Assembly (NCBI RefSeq): GCF_003477525.1
Contig: NZ_QUDO01000051.1
Span: 1 to 29,960, forward strand
Length of the DNA stretch: 29,960 bases
Origin: Ruminococcus sp. AF41-9
Lineage (GTDB): Bacteria; Bacillota; Clostridia; Lachnospirales; Lachnospiraceae
Direction: 5' to 3'
The notes beneath the pieces were generated by a model. That model saw only the letters and a list, made by a program, of their open reading frames with translations, had not been told where the DNA came from and searched no databases. Shown here piece after piece: positions 17,580-25,832 of this stretch (within the stretch, counting starts at the first letter, position 1; each line of letters begins with the position of its first letter). The position numbers were made by a program, and so were the translations under genes.

Positions 17580-18118
17580 GGCCCTCCCCCTTCTTGTTTT
17601 ATTCTGTAAAAAATGGCCTGGATGAACCGATATCCCAGATATCCTGATATAGCGCCTGCAAGGACTCCGCCAAGAACATCTGTGAGATAATGCACATACA
17701 GGTACAATCTTGATATCCCAATCAGGCAGGCAAGAACCAGAACCGGTTTCCACAGCTTCTTTTCTCCTGCCATATATAAAGCAGTTACCGAGGCAAATGC
17801 CGCTGCTGTATGTCCTGACGGAAAAGAATAATCATGAAGTCTGGATACCAGAAGCTGCACTCCTGTATTTACATCATAAGGTCTTGTCCTCGCCACCAGA
17901 TTTTTTAATATTACATTGCAAAGCAATAAATCTATTATCAAAGCGGCCGCCATAACTGCACCTGTTTTTCTCATTTTAGGAATCAGAAGAAATACTATCG
18001 TCATCACGATCCATATAATCCCCGCATTTCCCAAACTTGTAATAAACACCATCAATTTGTCCAGAAACGGCGTGTGCAAAGTCTGGAACCAGTCCAGAAT
18101 ATTTAATTCAATGCCCAT
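17567..18118 (-). CDS. PAP2-family membrane phosphatase
   Basis: The 183-residue protein has about five membrane helices and all three PAP2 signature motifs: KNLVARTRP (KX6RP), PSGH (in DYSFPSGHTAAAF) and SRLYLYVHYLTD (SRX5HX3D), which hold the catalytic histidines. Family members dephosphorylate lipid phosphates such as undecaprenyl pyrophosphate or phosphatidic acid at the outer membrane face. Specificity cannot be told. GGGAG precedes ATG 18118 by about 8 nt. Its 3' end overlaps the start of the hybrid kinase gene by 13 bp, so the two are one transcript and translationally coupled. Confidence 0.92.
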   Translation of the reverse strand: MGIELNILDWFQTLHTPFLDKLMVFITSLGNAGIIWIVMTIVFLLIPKMRKTGAVMAAALIIDLLLCNVILKNLVARTRPYDVNTGVQLLVSRLHDYSFPSGHTAAAFASVTALYMAGEKKLWKPVLVLACLIGISRLYLYVHYLTDVLGGVLAGAISGYLGYRFIQAIFYRIKQEGGGPCPK

Positions 18119-18207
18119 AACTTTTCTCCCATTCTTTCAGCATATGCCTTATTTTACCCTATTTTTTCCTGTATGCCTACTGGAATTTAAATGTATTTAT
18201 AGACAGA

Positions 18208-18252
18208 CAAAAAACACCCGGCAAAATTACTTTTCGTAATCTGCCGGGTGTT
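18208..18252 (-). terminator. Rho-independent terminator of the second ABC operon
   Basis: On the minus strand ACACCCGGC pairs with GCCGGGTGT, with an inner ATTAC/GTAAT pairing, and is followed by TTTTTTG. It lies 17 bp after the permease stop. Confidence 0.9.
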
Positions 18253-18268
18253 CTCTTTCTCAGGCTTT

Positions 18269-19105
18269 TTATTTGACTGCTCCGGTAATACCTTCTGCAA
18301 ACTGTTTCTGTAATACAAAGAATACGACCATTGTAGGAATAGAACAGAACAATACACCGCACATCAGCATACCATAATCTGTCACATAACCTGTGATCAG
18401 GTTGGCGATCAGCATTGGCATGGTCATTGCCTTGTTGTCTGTCATGATTACCTTTGGCCACAGATAAGAGTTCCATGCATTCATAAAGGTAATAACAGCA
18501 GCTGCCGCATATGTAGATTTCATTGTAGGAATGAACATCTGGAAGAAAATCCTTACTTCGCTGAGTCCGTCAATACGTGCAGCTTCAATAATATCAACCG
18601 GGAATGATCTGGCATTCTGACGGAACATCATGATCATAAACGGCGTGGAAATAATCGGAAGGATAAAACCTACTGCTGTATTCAAAAGTCCTGCCTTTGA
18701 GAACATTTTGAATAACGGAACCATAGTTGCAACCTGCGGAACCATCATAGCCAGAAGCAGGATTGAAAATACTCTGTCTTTCCACTTATCATGGTAAACT
18801 TCAAATCCGTAACCTGCGATAGAGCAGACCAGAAGACAAATCACTGTAGTAAGGATTGCATAGAAGAAAGAGTTTCCAAGTGCTCTCCACAGTGGCTGCT
18901 GGGATGTAAGATTACGGAAATTTTCCATAAAATGGCTTCCCGGAATAATTCGTCCACGTGATACATCTGTGGATGTATTAGTTGCAGCTGAGATCATCCA
19001 GTATAACGGGAATACTGAAATAAATGACACGATGATCAGAAAAATATAGGTTGGAATCAATCTTCTCTGAATGGCTGATTTGTTTTTCTTAGTCACGTGT
19101 ATCAC
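18269..19105 (-). CDS. Carbohydrate ABC transporter permease, MalG/UgpE type (second system)
   Basis: The 278-residue protein has six predicted membrane helices (first: PTYIFLIIVSFISVFPLYWM) and an EAA loop DIIEAARIDGLSEVRIFFQM plus FIP. It forms the inner-membrane channel with the upstream MalF-type permease. Its start overlaps that gene by 17 bp. No ATPase gene is in the operon. Sequence differs clearly from the first system's permease at 7706-8533, so this is a separate importer, not a recent duplicate. Confidence 0.93.
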   Translation of the reverse strand: MIHVTKKNKSAIQRRLIPTYIFLIIVSFISVFPLYWMISAATNTSTDVSRGRIIPGSHFMENFRNLTSQQPLWRALGNSFFYAILTTVICLLVCSIAGYGFEVYHDKWKDRVFSILLLAMMVPQVATMVPLFKMFSKAGLLNTAVGFILPIISTPFMIMMFRQNARSFPVDIIEAARIDGLSEVRIFFQMFIPTMKSTYAAAAVITFMNAWNSYLWPKVIMTDNKAMTMPMLIANLITGYVTDYGMLMCGVLFCSIPTMVVFFVLQKQFAEGITGAVK

Positions 19106-19988
19106 CTACTTTCAAATTAATAAATGCAAGTACAGCTACCATAATGAATATGATAAATGACATTGCTGCTGCATATCCAAAGTTTGGTACGTTAATAAAA
19201 CATGTATTGTAAATATAGTGGGACATTGTGATTGTTGAGTTTGCCGGTCCACCCTTTGTCAGGTTGACAGACTCATCGAACAACTGCAGTGTACCATTAA
19301 TTGACATGATGAATGTCATGATAATTGTCGGTTTCAGAAGCGGAACTGTAATCTTCCAGAAAGTCTTCCAGCCATTGGCACCATCGATTTTGGCTGCTTC
19401 ATATACAGAATATTCAATATTCTGAAGTCCTGCCAGATAGAATACCATATTATATCCGGTCCATCTCCAGATCAGCGCAAGGATAATTACAATCTTGGCA
19501 CTGGCGGAATTTCCCAGGAAGTTATAGCCGGTAGATAAGATTCCAAGTTTGATCAGAATACTGTTGATCAGACCATCTGTAGCAAACATGGAACGGAAAA
19601 TCAATGAATAGGATACCAGAGATGTCGCACATGGAAGAAATACACAGGTACGGAAAAATCCCTTAAATTTCAAATCTTTGTTATTCAGAAGCTGTGCCAG
19701 AAGAATTGCCAGTATCAGCATGATCGGCACCTGAATGATCAGATACAGGAATGTATTTGCAATAGACTGCTGAAATACCTTGTCTGCCAGAATACGTTTA
19801 TAGTTGCTGAAGATAGGATCTGCAAATCTCATATTTGCTCCGGCTCCGGTCTGCAGAGAAATGATAAATGCACGTATCATTGGATAAAAGCTCATAATCG
19901 CAATCATGATAGTTGCAGGGGCCAGAAACATCCATCCTGCTGCTCTCTGCTTGCCAAGCAGAGACATACCTTTTTTCTTGGAATTCAC
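19089..19988 (-). CDS. Carbohydrate ABC transporter permease, MalF/UgpA type (second system)
   Basis: The start is taken as GTG 19988, because AAAGGAGGA lies 6 nt upstream; a longer frame to 20090 would translate the ribosome site and part of the preceding hairpin region. The resulting protein has 299 residues with six helices (first: AGWMFLAPATIMIAIMSFYP), the TGAGAN periplasmic loop and an EAA motif SVYEAAKIDGANGWKTFWKI plus TVP. It pairs with the downstream MalG-type permease. Confidence 0.92.
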   Translation of the reverse strand: MNSKKKGMSLLGKQRAAGWMFLAPATIMIAIMSFYPMIRAFIISLQTGAGANMRFADPIFSNYKRILADKVFQQSIANTFLYLIIQVPIMLILAILLAQLLNNKDLKFKGFFRTCVFLPCATSLVSYSLIFRSMFATDGLINSILIKLGILSTGYNFLGNSASAKIVIILALIWRWTGYNMVFYLAGLQNIEYSVYEAAKIDGANGWKTFWKITVPLLKPTIIMTFIMSINGTLQLFDESVNLTKGGPANSTITMSHYIYNTCFINVPNFGYAAAMSFIIFIMVAVLAFINLKVGDTRD

Positions 19989-20056
19989 GTGAACTCCTCC
20001 TTTCAAAAAACTCTGTAACTGTTCAGCATTTTGCCGGACAATTACCAACTCTTTGC

Positions 20057-20086
20057 AGTAAAATGGGGGACTGCTGGCAGTCCCCC
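20057..20086 (-). terminator. Intra-operon attenuator after the second binding-protein gene
   Basis: A perfect 10-bp stem GGGGGACTGC/GCAGTCCCCC with a 2-nt spacer (effectively a 4-nt loop) is followed on the minus strand by ATTTTACTG. A smaller hairpin (CTGATC/GATCAG, 20167-20182) lies just after the binding-protein stop. The position matches the attenuator of the first ABC operon. Confidence 0.75.
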
Positions 20087-20185
20087 GCACTTACCTGTTT
20101 TCATTCACTTAATTACTGTCTACAGATTGCTTCACAGTTTCACTGTTCCCGCAATCCTGACATCATCTGATCCTTCGATCAGAAT

Positions 20186-21474
20186 TTATTCAGTCATCTT
20201 GAATGCCAGAGTATCCTGAGCTTCCTGAAGAGCATCTTCTACAGATGTACCGTTTACAATATTTACAACTGCTGTGTTGACACATTCTCTTGCTTCATAG
20301 TGATACGGTGTTTTTGTGAACTCCGGAATATGAGAAGAGTATTCTACAATTGTTGAGAAGATTGACTGTCCACCGAAGAATTCGTTTGGCTCGTTGTAAA
20401 CCTCAGATTCACCTGCCGGCAGATAACAGGAGATTGCACCTGCTTCCGGAAGGATTGCATCATAGAACTCTGTGCTGGAACCAAATGTGCTTGCAAGGAA
20501 ATCTTCTGCAAGTTCTACATTCTGGCAGTTGGATGTAATATACCAGGAAGATCCACCATTGTTTGCATAATTTGTAGCTGTATCAACATCATCTACTTTA
20601 GGCATTGTTGTGATCTGCCACAGACCCTTCTGGTCTTCTGTAGACATCAGAGTAGCTGTGATCCAGTTACCATTTACGATACCTGCTGCCTCACCGCCTG
20701 TAATAGTAGCGATATATTCATCCCAGTTATTTACAAGTTTAACAACGTCATTCTTAACCAGATCTACATAAAGATTGATACATTTCTCTGCCACTTCATT
20801 GCCTACGATGTAGCTTCGCCATCTTCGTTTACGAAGTTAGCTCCGCAGGACTGCATCATCATCATCAGAGTATCGCCGCCTGTAGCTTCACTTGTAAGAA
20901 GATATTTGCCTGTTTTTTCATGAACATCTTTACCGATTTCCATGAATTTGGACCATGTGATATCTGTCAGATCATCAATGGTATATCCTGCTTCATCAAG
21001 GATATCTGTACGATAGCATGCAATAACAGCACCGTTATCAAACGGAACACCATAATGTGTATCATCTACCATGGAATAGGACTGTTTCAGTTTACCAAAA
21101 TCATCCCAGTTAATGTTGATATCTTTCAGATCTGTGAATGCATCCGGATAGCTCTTCAGATATTTCTGATAGCTGTTGTCCTGCATAAGAACGATATCAG
21201 GAAGTGTGCTGTAATCGCCTGCATTTGCTGCTGTTGTCAGTTTAGTCTGGCAGTCATCAGAAGATGTTTCTATAATATCTACAGAAAATCCCTCATGGTC
21301 TTTTGCATACTGATCCGCTGCGATCTGCATGGATTTGATGTTGAAGTTCTGATCCCATGCCCATACGGTTAACTTGTTGTCATCATCAGATTTCGCTGAA
21401 ACAACTGTAGCTGATCCTGCAAAGGATGCTACCATAGCACCGGTCATTAATACTGCGAGTAATTTTTTTCTCAT
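20186..21474 (-). pseudogene. Extracellular sugar-binding protein of the second ABC importer, frameshifted
   Basis: The frame from ATG 21474 (AGGAGG about 8 nt upstream) encodes a signal peptide (MRKKLLAVLMTGAMVASFAG, cleavage near VSA) and the N-terminal lobe of a family 1 binding protein (LTVWAWDQNFNIKSMQIAAD, LPDIVLMQDNSYQKYLKSYP, YGVPFDNGAVIACYR). It runs to NEDGEATS and stops at 20803-20805. The other lobe (IVGNEVAEKCINLYVDLVKN ... GNWITATLM) continues in another frame to 20186. Adding one A in ACATCG near 20808-20810 restores a frame of about 429 residues, the normal length. As in the first system, there is no lipobox cysteine. The transporter would be non-functional if the shift is real, but both permeases are intact, which favours a sequence error. 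Confidence 0.85.
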
Positions 21475-21528
21475 ATTTATGTCCTCCTTTATTAAGCTTA
21501 TTCTTTCTTCCGAATCGCTTGTAAGCTG

Positions 21529-21537
21529 ATTATAACA
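21529..21537 (-). promoter_or_regulatory. Extended -10 promoter of the second ABC operon, with possible AraC half-sites upstream
   Basis: On the minus strand TGTTATAAT gives an extended -10 with no -35, fitting an activator-dependent promoter. Upstream, three TGCA-type half-sites on the plus strand (TGC at 21558, 21579 and 21605; gaps 21 and 26 bp) and an imperfect palindrome CACATAATGTG (21570-21580) could be operators for the AraC protein at 22318. The remainder of the gene-free stretch 21475-21801 is AT-rich and otherwise holds only the palindrome at 21701-21724. Confidence 0.5.
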
Positions 21538-21700
21538 TCCGATTTTCAGGTATAGTTTGCATAACCGTACACATAATGTGCAATTTCGATCATTTTATGT
21601 ATTTTGCACTATTTGAAATGCCAAAAAATCTGTTTTTTGTTCATTTTCTCATTTGCACCGCTTTTTCCATGTGATTTTAATGATAAAATCCACTTTCATG

Positions 21701-21724
21701 GACAAAAAAATATATTTTTTTGTC
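21701..21724. other. Perfect 24-bp A/T palindrome
   Basis: GACAAAAAAATA followed by its exact reverse complement TATTTTTTTGTC. As RNA it would form an A-U hairpin with a T tract, so it may be a weak terminator for the membrane-protein gene to its right (-) or a protein-binding site. Confidence 0.45.
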
Positions 21725-21801
21725 TTTGAAAATGGCTTTTGTTCTTATTTCATAAATTTTTCATTCAATTTTTGTACACATTTTACAATTTTCAATTCAT
21801 T

Positions 21802-22311
21802 TTATGCAAAATAGACTTTTTCAGGATATTGTGATTTCATCGCATGAAGCAGTTCCTCATTAAGATCAAGAAGCAGTTTTATCTTGTGCCCGTCTTCCCG
21901 GATAATCATTGTATAATAAGGAGTATCATCATCATAAGAGGTATAATCGTACTTTTTCAGTTTCTCCGTTCCGCCATTCCTTTTGTACCTTGCAACACTT
22001 TCATGCCAGTGCGGTGCCACTGTCTCCAGGCTGCTCAACTCCAATATATGAGCTGTTTTGCGATACTTCTTGCCATAGATCACATCTATTTCCAACTGAC
22101 CGTTTTCCATCGTGTATTCATAATCCTTCTGACTGAATATATCAAAGACAAAATACAGCCCTGCAAGCATAAATCCCGGAAGCATAAATGCCTGGGAAAT
22201 CGTGATTCCCATAACCACAAAAAGCACTGCAAAAACAATCATTACCACACGCAGGACTCCGGACATACTCTTTTTCTTTCTTGAGACCTGCTCCACAATC
22301 TTATAGTTCAT
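21802..22311 (-). CDS. Small membrane protein of unknown function (DUF6106-like)
   Basis: The 169-residue protein has a basic N-terminus (NYKIVEQVSRKKKS), two closely spaced membrane helices (VVMIVFAVLFVVMGITI about 22-38 and MLPGFMLAGLYFVFDIF about 43-59), and a cytoplasmic domain of about 110 residues with ENGQLEIDVIYGKKYRKTAH and PYYTMIIREDGHKIKLLLD. It resembles uncharacterised Lachnospiraceae proteins I believe are grouped as DUF6106; the name is from memory. Function is unknown. It starts 6 bp after the AraC gene and uses a ribosome site (AAGGATGG) inside the end of that gene, so it is co-transcribed with it. Confidence 0.75.
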   Translation of the reverse strand: MNYKIVEQVSRKKKSMSGVLRVVMIVFAVLFVVMGITISQAFMLPGFMLAGLYFVFDIFSQKDYEYTMENGQLEIDVIYGKKYRKTAHILELSSLETVAPHWHESVARYKRNGGTEKLKKYDYTSYDDDTPYYTMIIREDGHKIKLLLDLNEELLHAMKSQYPEKVYFA

Positions 22312-22317
22312 AACTTT

Positions 22318-23256
22318 TTACCATCCTTCCTCTGAATGAATATCGAAATCCAAAAGCTGCTGTTCATAATTCTCCGGCCGCTTTCTCCATTCAACCGGCG
22401 TCACTCCCATTATCTGTCTGAAGTTCCGGTTAAACGTTGAATTGGTCGTGAAACCACATTTGTGCGCAATATCTGCCACCGGTATATCTGTTTTCTGCAG
22501 AAATTCACAGGCAGTATGAATCCGCACAGAATTAATATACTCCAGAGGACTTACCTTCATATGCGATGTAAATACTCTTCTGAAATGAGTTTCACTGATG
22601 TGACAGATCTTCGCCAGATCCTCAATCCGAATGTCTTCCATATAGTGATAAGAAACAAAATCCAGTACGCGGGTGATCATATTTGTAAGTTTTCCTGTTT
22701 CCTCTTCCACCCTGTCTTCCGGTGATGCCCGGTTCAGTCTGGCAATTTCTACAAGTAGTGCCGCAAGAACTCCACTGGATTCTTCAATATAAAATTCTTC
22801 TCCTTCACGCATGATATTCATGATCTTAAGAATTTTTTCAGCTATGGAGGGAGAATCATTCTCTTTCAGAAATAAAGCCTTAGAATATATTCTCTGGATC
22901 ATTTTTTCAGCCTTTACCGGATTGTTCAGAAATTTTTTCATAAAACCTTCCACATCTATGAAAAGATACTCCCATTTACTAACCGTACCCAGATCACTGT
23001 TAGTCGTATGAGCATAATTGGGTGGAATCACCGTAAATTCTCTTCCCGAAAACCGCCTTTCAGCCTCACCAAACGCCATAAATCCATCCCCTTCATAGCA
23101 GAAACCAATCTCCAGATAATTGTGAAAATGAAGATAATCCACATCATTTCCATAATTCTGAACCCACTTCTGCCCCAGAAGAGCCAGAATCGGACTTCCG
23201 GCAGGCATCTGGTAATAGCGGAATTCCATCTTCGGTTTTCTTCTCTTCTTTGCCAT
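22318..23256 (-). CDS. AraC-family transcriptional regulator with cupin sensor
   Basis: The 312-residue protein has an N-terminal cupin/AraC ligand-binding domain (YLHFHNYLEIGFCYEGDG ... VIPPNYAHTTNSD, about 40-95). The C-terminal AraC double helix-turn-helix spans about 205-300: IRIEDLAKICHISETHFRRV and IPVADIAHKCGFTTNSTFNR, then FRQIMGVTPVEWR. Such regulators bind a sugar through the cupin and activate transport or glycosidase genes. GAGGTG precedes ATG 23256. It lies directly upstream of the second ABC operon, on the same strand, separated by the membrane-protein gene, and likely activates that operon. Confidence 0.93.
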   Translation of the reverse strand: MAKKRRKPKMEFRYYQMPAGSPILALLGQKWVQNYGNDVDYLHFHNYLEIGFCYEGDGFMAFGEAERRFSGREFTVIPPNYAHTTNSDLGTVSKWEYLFIDVEGFMKKFLNNPVKAEKMIQRIYSKALFLKENDSPSIAEKILKIMNIMREGEEFYIEESSGVLAALLVEIARLNRASPEDRVEEETGKLTNMITRVLDFVSYHYMEDIRIEDLAKICHISETHFRRVFTSHMKVSPLEYINSVRIHTACEFLQKTDIPVADIAHKCGFTTNSTFNRNFRQIMGVTPVEWRKRPENYEQQLLDFDIHSEEGW

Positions 23257-23349
23257 ACAGTCACCTCATTTTCTGTTCTGCATTTTCACAATATGATTTT
23301 ACCAGTTTTTTATATATATTTCGATATTTTTGTACATTTTTCAACAAAA

Positions 23350-23397
23350 ATATACAAAAACACCTGACAGACTACTTTTTATAGTCTGTCAGGTGTT
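23350..23397 (-). terminator. Terminator whose stem includes the end of the polyferredoxin gene
   Basis: On the minus strand ACACCTGACAGACTA pairs with TAGTCTGTCAGGTGT over about 15 bp, followed by TTTTTGTAT. The stop codon of the polyferredoxin gene (23381-23379) lies in the loop, so the last residues (RTPDRL) are coded by the 5' arm. Confidence 0.9.
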
Positions 23398-24293
23398 CTT
23401 CTGATTCCACACTGGATTGCACCTGTCGGACAGGCTTTCTTGCATCTGCCGCAACGGATACATTCCGGGCTGTTGGAGTTTTCCACAGGGTCTACGATCA
23501 TCTGGCATGCTTTTGCACATTTTCCGCATTTTATACACTTATCTTTATCCACTCTGTACTTATACAGAGAGACAGGATTAAAGATGGAATAAATTGCTCC
23601 CAGGGGACAGATATATTTGCAGAACGGACGGTAGATCAAAATGGAGAGAATGATCGTTATGACAAGGATCACATTCTTCCATATGTACAGCCAGCCCAGT
23701 GCACTGCGCATGGATTTATTCAGAAGTACCAGTGGCAGTCCGCCCTCCAGTGTTCCTGCCGGGCAGATAAGCTTACAGAAGTACGGTGCACCCTGTCCCA
23801 TAATATCCACCAGAAACAATGGAAGCAGAATTACAAATACTGCGAAAATCACATATTTCAGCTTACGAAGCAGTTTATCTCCCTTGAATGTACGAATTTT
23901 CTTAGGAAATGGAATCTTATTCAGCAGATCCTGAATCAGTCCGAAGGGACAGAGAAAACCGCAGATCAGCCTTCCCACCATAGCTCCGATGAAGATAAGA
24001 AATCCCACCACATAATAAGCCATTTTGAAATTCCAGCTCCCTATCACAGCCTGAAGAGAACCGATAGGACAGGCGCCAACAGCACCGGGGCAGGAATAGC
24101 AGTTCAGGCCCGGAACACAGGCATTTTTCAATTTGCCCGTGTAAATTTTGCCTGTGACAAAGCCGGTAACATGACTGTTTGTAATGAACGCCCACAGTGC
24201 CTGGATTCCGTGGCGGGGCCACTCATTGATCTTCATATTTTTTGTGTTTTGTTTCTTATTACTTTTGTTATCGCTGTTCTTTTTGTTACTCAT
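23379..24293 (-). CDS. NapH/RnfB-like membrane 4Fe-4S protein (polyferredoxin)
   Basis: The 304-residue protein has about four membrane helices (near 95-112, 145-163, 205-225). CX3CP-type motifs lie at the membrane: NCYSCPGAVGACPIGSLQAV, CGFLCPFGLIQDLL, CKLICPAGTLEGG and CKYICPLGAIYSIF, typical of the NapH/NosR Fer4_5 family. The C-terminus has two classic [4Fe-4S] ferredoxin motifs (CIKCGKCAKACQM and CIRCGRCKKACPTGA). NapH-like proteins pass electrons across or at the membrane. It is the third gene of a unit whose other members are a secreted thioredoxin and a CXXC membrane peptide, so it may supply low-potential electrons to that thioredoxin. Its ATG directly follows the stop of the peptide gene (TAAATG at 24296-24291). 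Confidence 0.92.
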   Translation of the reverse strand: MSNKKNSDNKSNKKQNTKNMKINEWPRHGIQALWAFITNSHVTGFVTGKIYTGKLKNACVPGLNCYSCPGAVGACPIGSLQAVIGSWNFKMAYYVVGFLIFIGAMVGRLICGFLCPFGLIQDLLNKIPFPKKIRTFKGDKLLRKLKYVIFAVFVILLPLFLVDIMGQGAPYFCKLICPAGTLEGGLPLVLLNKSMRSALGWLYIWKNVILVITIILSILIYRPFCKYICPLGAIYSIFNPVSLYKYRVDKDKCIKCGKCAKACQMIVDPVENSNSPECIRCGRCKKACPTGAIQCGIRRTPDRL

Positions 24294-24458
24294 TTATCCT
24301 ATTCCTACACATTCCATACAGATATTAATGGCTTTTGTAAACACCACTGCCAGCTCTCCGCGGGAAATCCCATATCCCATAAAGCAGACTCCTACAAGCA
24401 TAAGAATCAACGCCGGCCATTTACTGTTCCATATTTTGCTGGTTTTCAATTCATCCAT
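24294..24458 (-). CDS. 54-residue membrane peptide with CXXC motif (CD1871A-like family)
   Basis: This short gene runs from ATG 24458 to TAA at 24296-24294. It encodes 54 residues: a short charged N-terminus (MDELKTSKIWNSKW), one hydrophobic helix (PALILMLVGVCFMGYGIS, about 15-32) and a C-terminal tail ending in KAINICMECVGIG, with C47-M-E-C50. It matches what is called the CD1871A family of CXXC motif proteins, as I recall it. Context supports it: 3 bp after the thioredoxin stop, its stop touching the ATG of the polyferredoxin, and a GAGGG ribosome site inside the end of the thioredoxin gene. By inference the CXXC could accept electrons and pass them to the thioredoxin; the side on which it lies depends on topology (the basic N-terminal region suggests N-in, C-out). 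Confidence 0.8.
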   Translation of the reverse strand: MDELKTSKIWNSKWPALILMLVGVCFMGYGISRGELAVVFTKAINICMECVGIG

Positions 24459-24461
24459 TTT

Positions 24462-25664
24462 TTATTTTCCCTCTGTTACATTCTCCAGCTCTTTTTCCAC
24501 GATCTCTTTCCACTCGTCCAGACTGTGGCTTCCGGAGTAAGTTTCGCCTACAATATTTCCGTTCTTATCAACAAAGAAAGTTTCCGGGAAAGCGGAGATT
24601 CCATTAAGACGTCCGTTCATCATTCCGGAATCCGGGATCAGGAATGGATAGGATGCCTTTGTTTTCTCCTGAAGTACCTGAGCCTTTTTCACTGCTTCCT
24701 CATCCTGCTTTCCATCACTGCCTACTGTATCCAGTGTCACGCCTACTACTCCTACTCCTTTATCCTTCATCTCCTGATAAAGCTTCTCCAGATCAGGAAT
24801 TTCATTGACACATGGAGAACACCAGGTAGTAAAAATATTTACCATAGTCAGATCGTATTTGCTGAAGATATCCTGTGTATAGGTTTTTCCGTCAACTCCT
24901 GTTGTTTCAAATTTGCCTACATTTGTTCCTTCAGCTGCCTCTGTACTGTCAGAAGTATCCTGCGGCTGATCAAATGCAGAAAGCATCTGAAACGGGGTCA
25001 TTTCTGTAAGTGTTACTTCAATCCCCTCCACGTCCTTTAACAGATCTGCATCCGCATCTTTGTTTGTGCTGAGATAATATTTATATTTGCCGTCACTGCT
25101 GGTACCCAGTTCTTTATGCTCTGTGCAGCCGGTAATCGTATCCAGATCTTTCTGGGATTCCTCATCATACATTCCGATCACACCTACTCTGCTGAGACTT
25201 TTCAGCCAGTCGTCATATCCGGTGCCCATCTTGTCCACCTCTGCATCCTTCTGCTCATCTGTCAGGGTGCACCAGCTGGCTGTGGCATATGTGACTGCAT
25301 CTGCATTGTCATTCCATCTCTCATCTGTAAACATGGAAATGTTCTTCTTCTCCATCTGCTCTTTCAGATCTTTGGAAATCCCTAATTTCATTCCAAGGAA
25401 TGGATATTCATAAGTATCCTGTGCAGGCTGAGCAATCTCTGAGGGTTTGAAAGATCCTGCGATCAAGCCCTCGGAAGCTGCCACACTGCCATCTTCTGCT
25501 GCCTGAGCATCCTTTCCATCCATCTGAACCGCACCTGCACCGGCTTCCTCTGCAGGCACTGAAAGAGTTTCCTCTGCATGTGCAGTTACAATACCTCCCA
25601 TAGATGTCACACTTAATACACCTGCTGCAAAAATCGCCATTAATCTCATTCTTCTGTTTTTCAT
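24462..25664 (-). CDS. TlpA/ResA-like secreted thioredoxin with an extra N-terminal domain
   Basis: The 400-residue protein has a signal peptide (MRLMAIFAAGVLSVTSMGGI, cleavage near AHA), an acidic linker, and a domain of about 150 residues (about 85-235; YEYPFLGMKLGISKDLKEQM ... ATASWCTLTDEQ ... TITGCTEHKELG) that I do not recognise. The C-terminal TlpA/ResA thioredoxin fold (about 250-395) has TTWCSPCVNEIPDL, the cis-proline region SAFPETFFVDKNGNIVG and SGSHSLDEWKEIVE. There is no lipobox. TlpA/ResA proteins reduce disulfides outside the membrane and need an electron donor, normally CcdA/DsbD. None is seen here, and the adjacent CXXC peptide and polyferredoxin are candidates. It is the first gene of the unit and divergent from an OmpR/HisKA system. 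Confidence 0.9.
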   Translation of the reverse strand: MKNRRMRLMAIFAAGVLSVTSMGGIVTAHAEETLSVPAEEAGAGAVQMDGKDAQAAEDGSVAASEGLIAGSFKPSEIAQPAQDTYEYPFLGMKLGISKDLKEQMEKKNISMFTDERWNDNADAVTYATASWCTLTDEQKDAEVDKMGTGYDDWLKSLSRVGVIGMYDEESQKDLDTITGCTEHKELGTSSDGKYKYYLSTNKDADADLLKDVEGIEVTLTEMTPFQMLSAFDQPQDTSDSTEAAEGTNVGKFETTGVDGKTYTQDIFSKYDLTMVNIFTTWCSPCVNEIPDLEKLYQEMKDKGVGVVGVTLDTVGSDGKQDEEAVKKAQVLQEKTKASYPFLIPDSGMMNGRLNGISAFPETFFVDKNGNIVGETYSGSHSLDEWKEIVEKELENVTEGK

Positions 25665-25700
25665 TATAAGTAAGCTCCCTTCATTTTTTACTGTTATGAT

Positions 25701-25723
25701 TTTTATAATATCAGAGTTAAAAG
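25701..25723 (-). promoter_or_regulatory. Promoter-like motif before the redox operon, mirrored at 26137-26159
   Basis: On the minus strand the core TCTGATATTATAAAA contains an extended -10 (TG-A-TATTAT), 36 nt before ATG 25664. Over 23 nt it matches 26137-26159 (+) at 21 positions, with only two transitions. It is also one arm of a long-range inverted repeat. Confidence 0.55.
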
Positions 25724-25832
25724 ATCAGAAAGTCGTTCGTGCCTGCACGATAAGACTTTTGAATTTCCCGTATCTGCCGCGGGTCTAGATTTTGTCCCCG
25801 CATAACAAGCATCGTTTTATTGATATGCACCC

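Noticed and set aside
17580..17753. N-terminal extension of the hybrid kinase frame
   Set aside because: It lies inside the PAP2 gene and lacks a ribosome site; ATG 17579 has AAGGGGGAGGG in front and gives a normal basic, membrane-helix start.
19989..20090. Upstream extension of the second MalF-type permease
   Set aside because: It would translate the AGGAGG ribosome site of GTG 19988 and the region next to the attenuator hairpin, with no similarity to permease N-termini.
6834..21474. Missing ABC ATPase gene as a sign of degeneration
   Set aside because: Carbohydrate (CUT1) importers in Firmicutes commonly share one MsmX/UgpC-type ATPase coded elsewhere, so its absence is expected.
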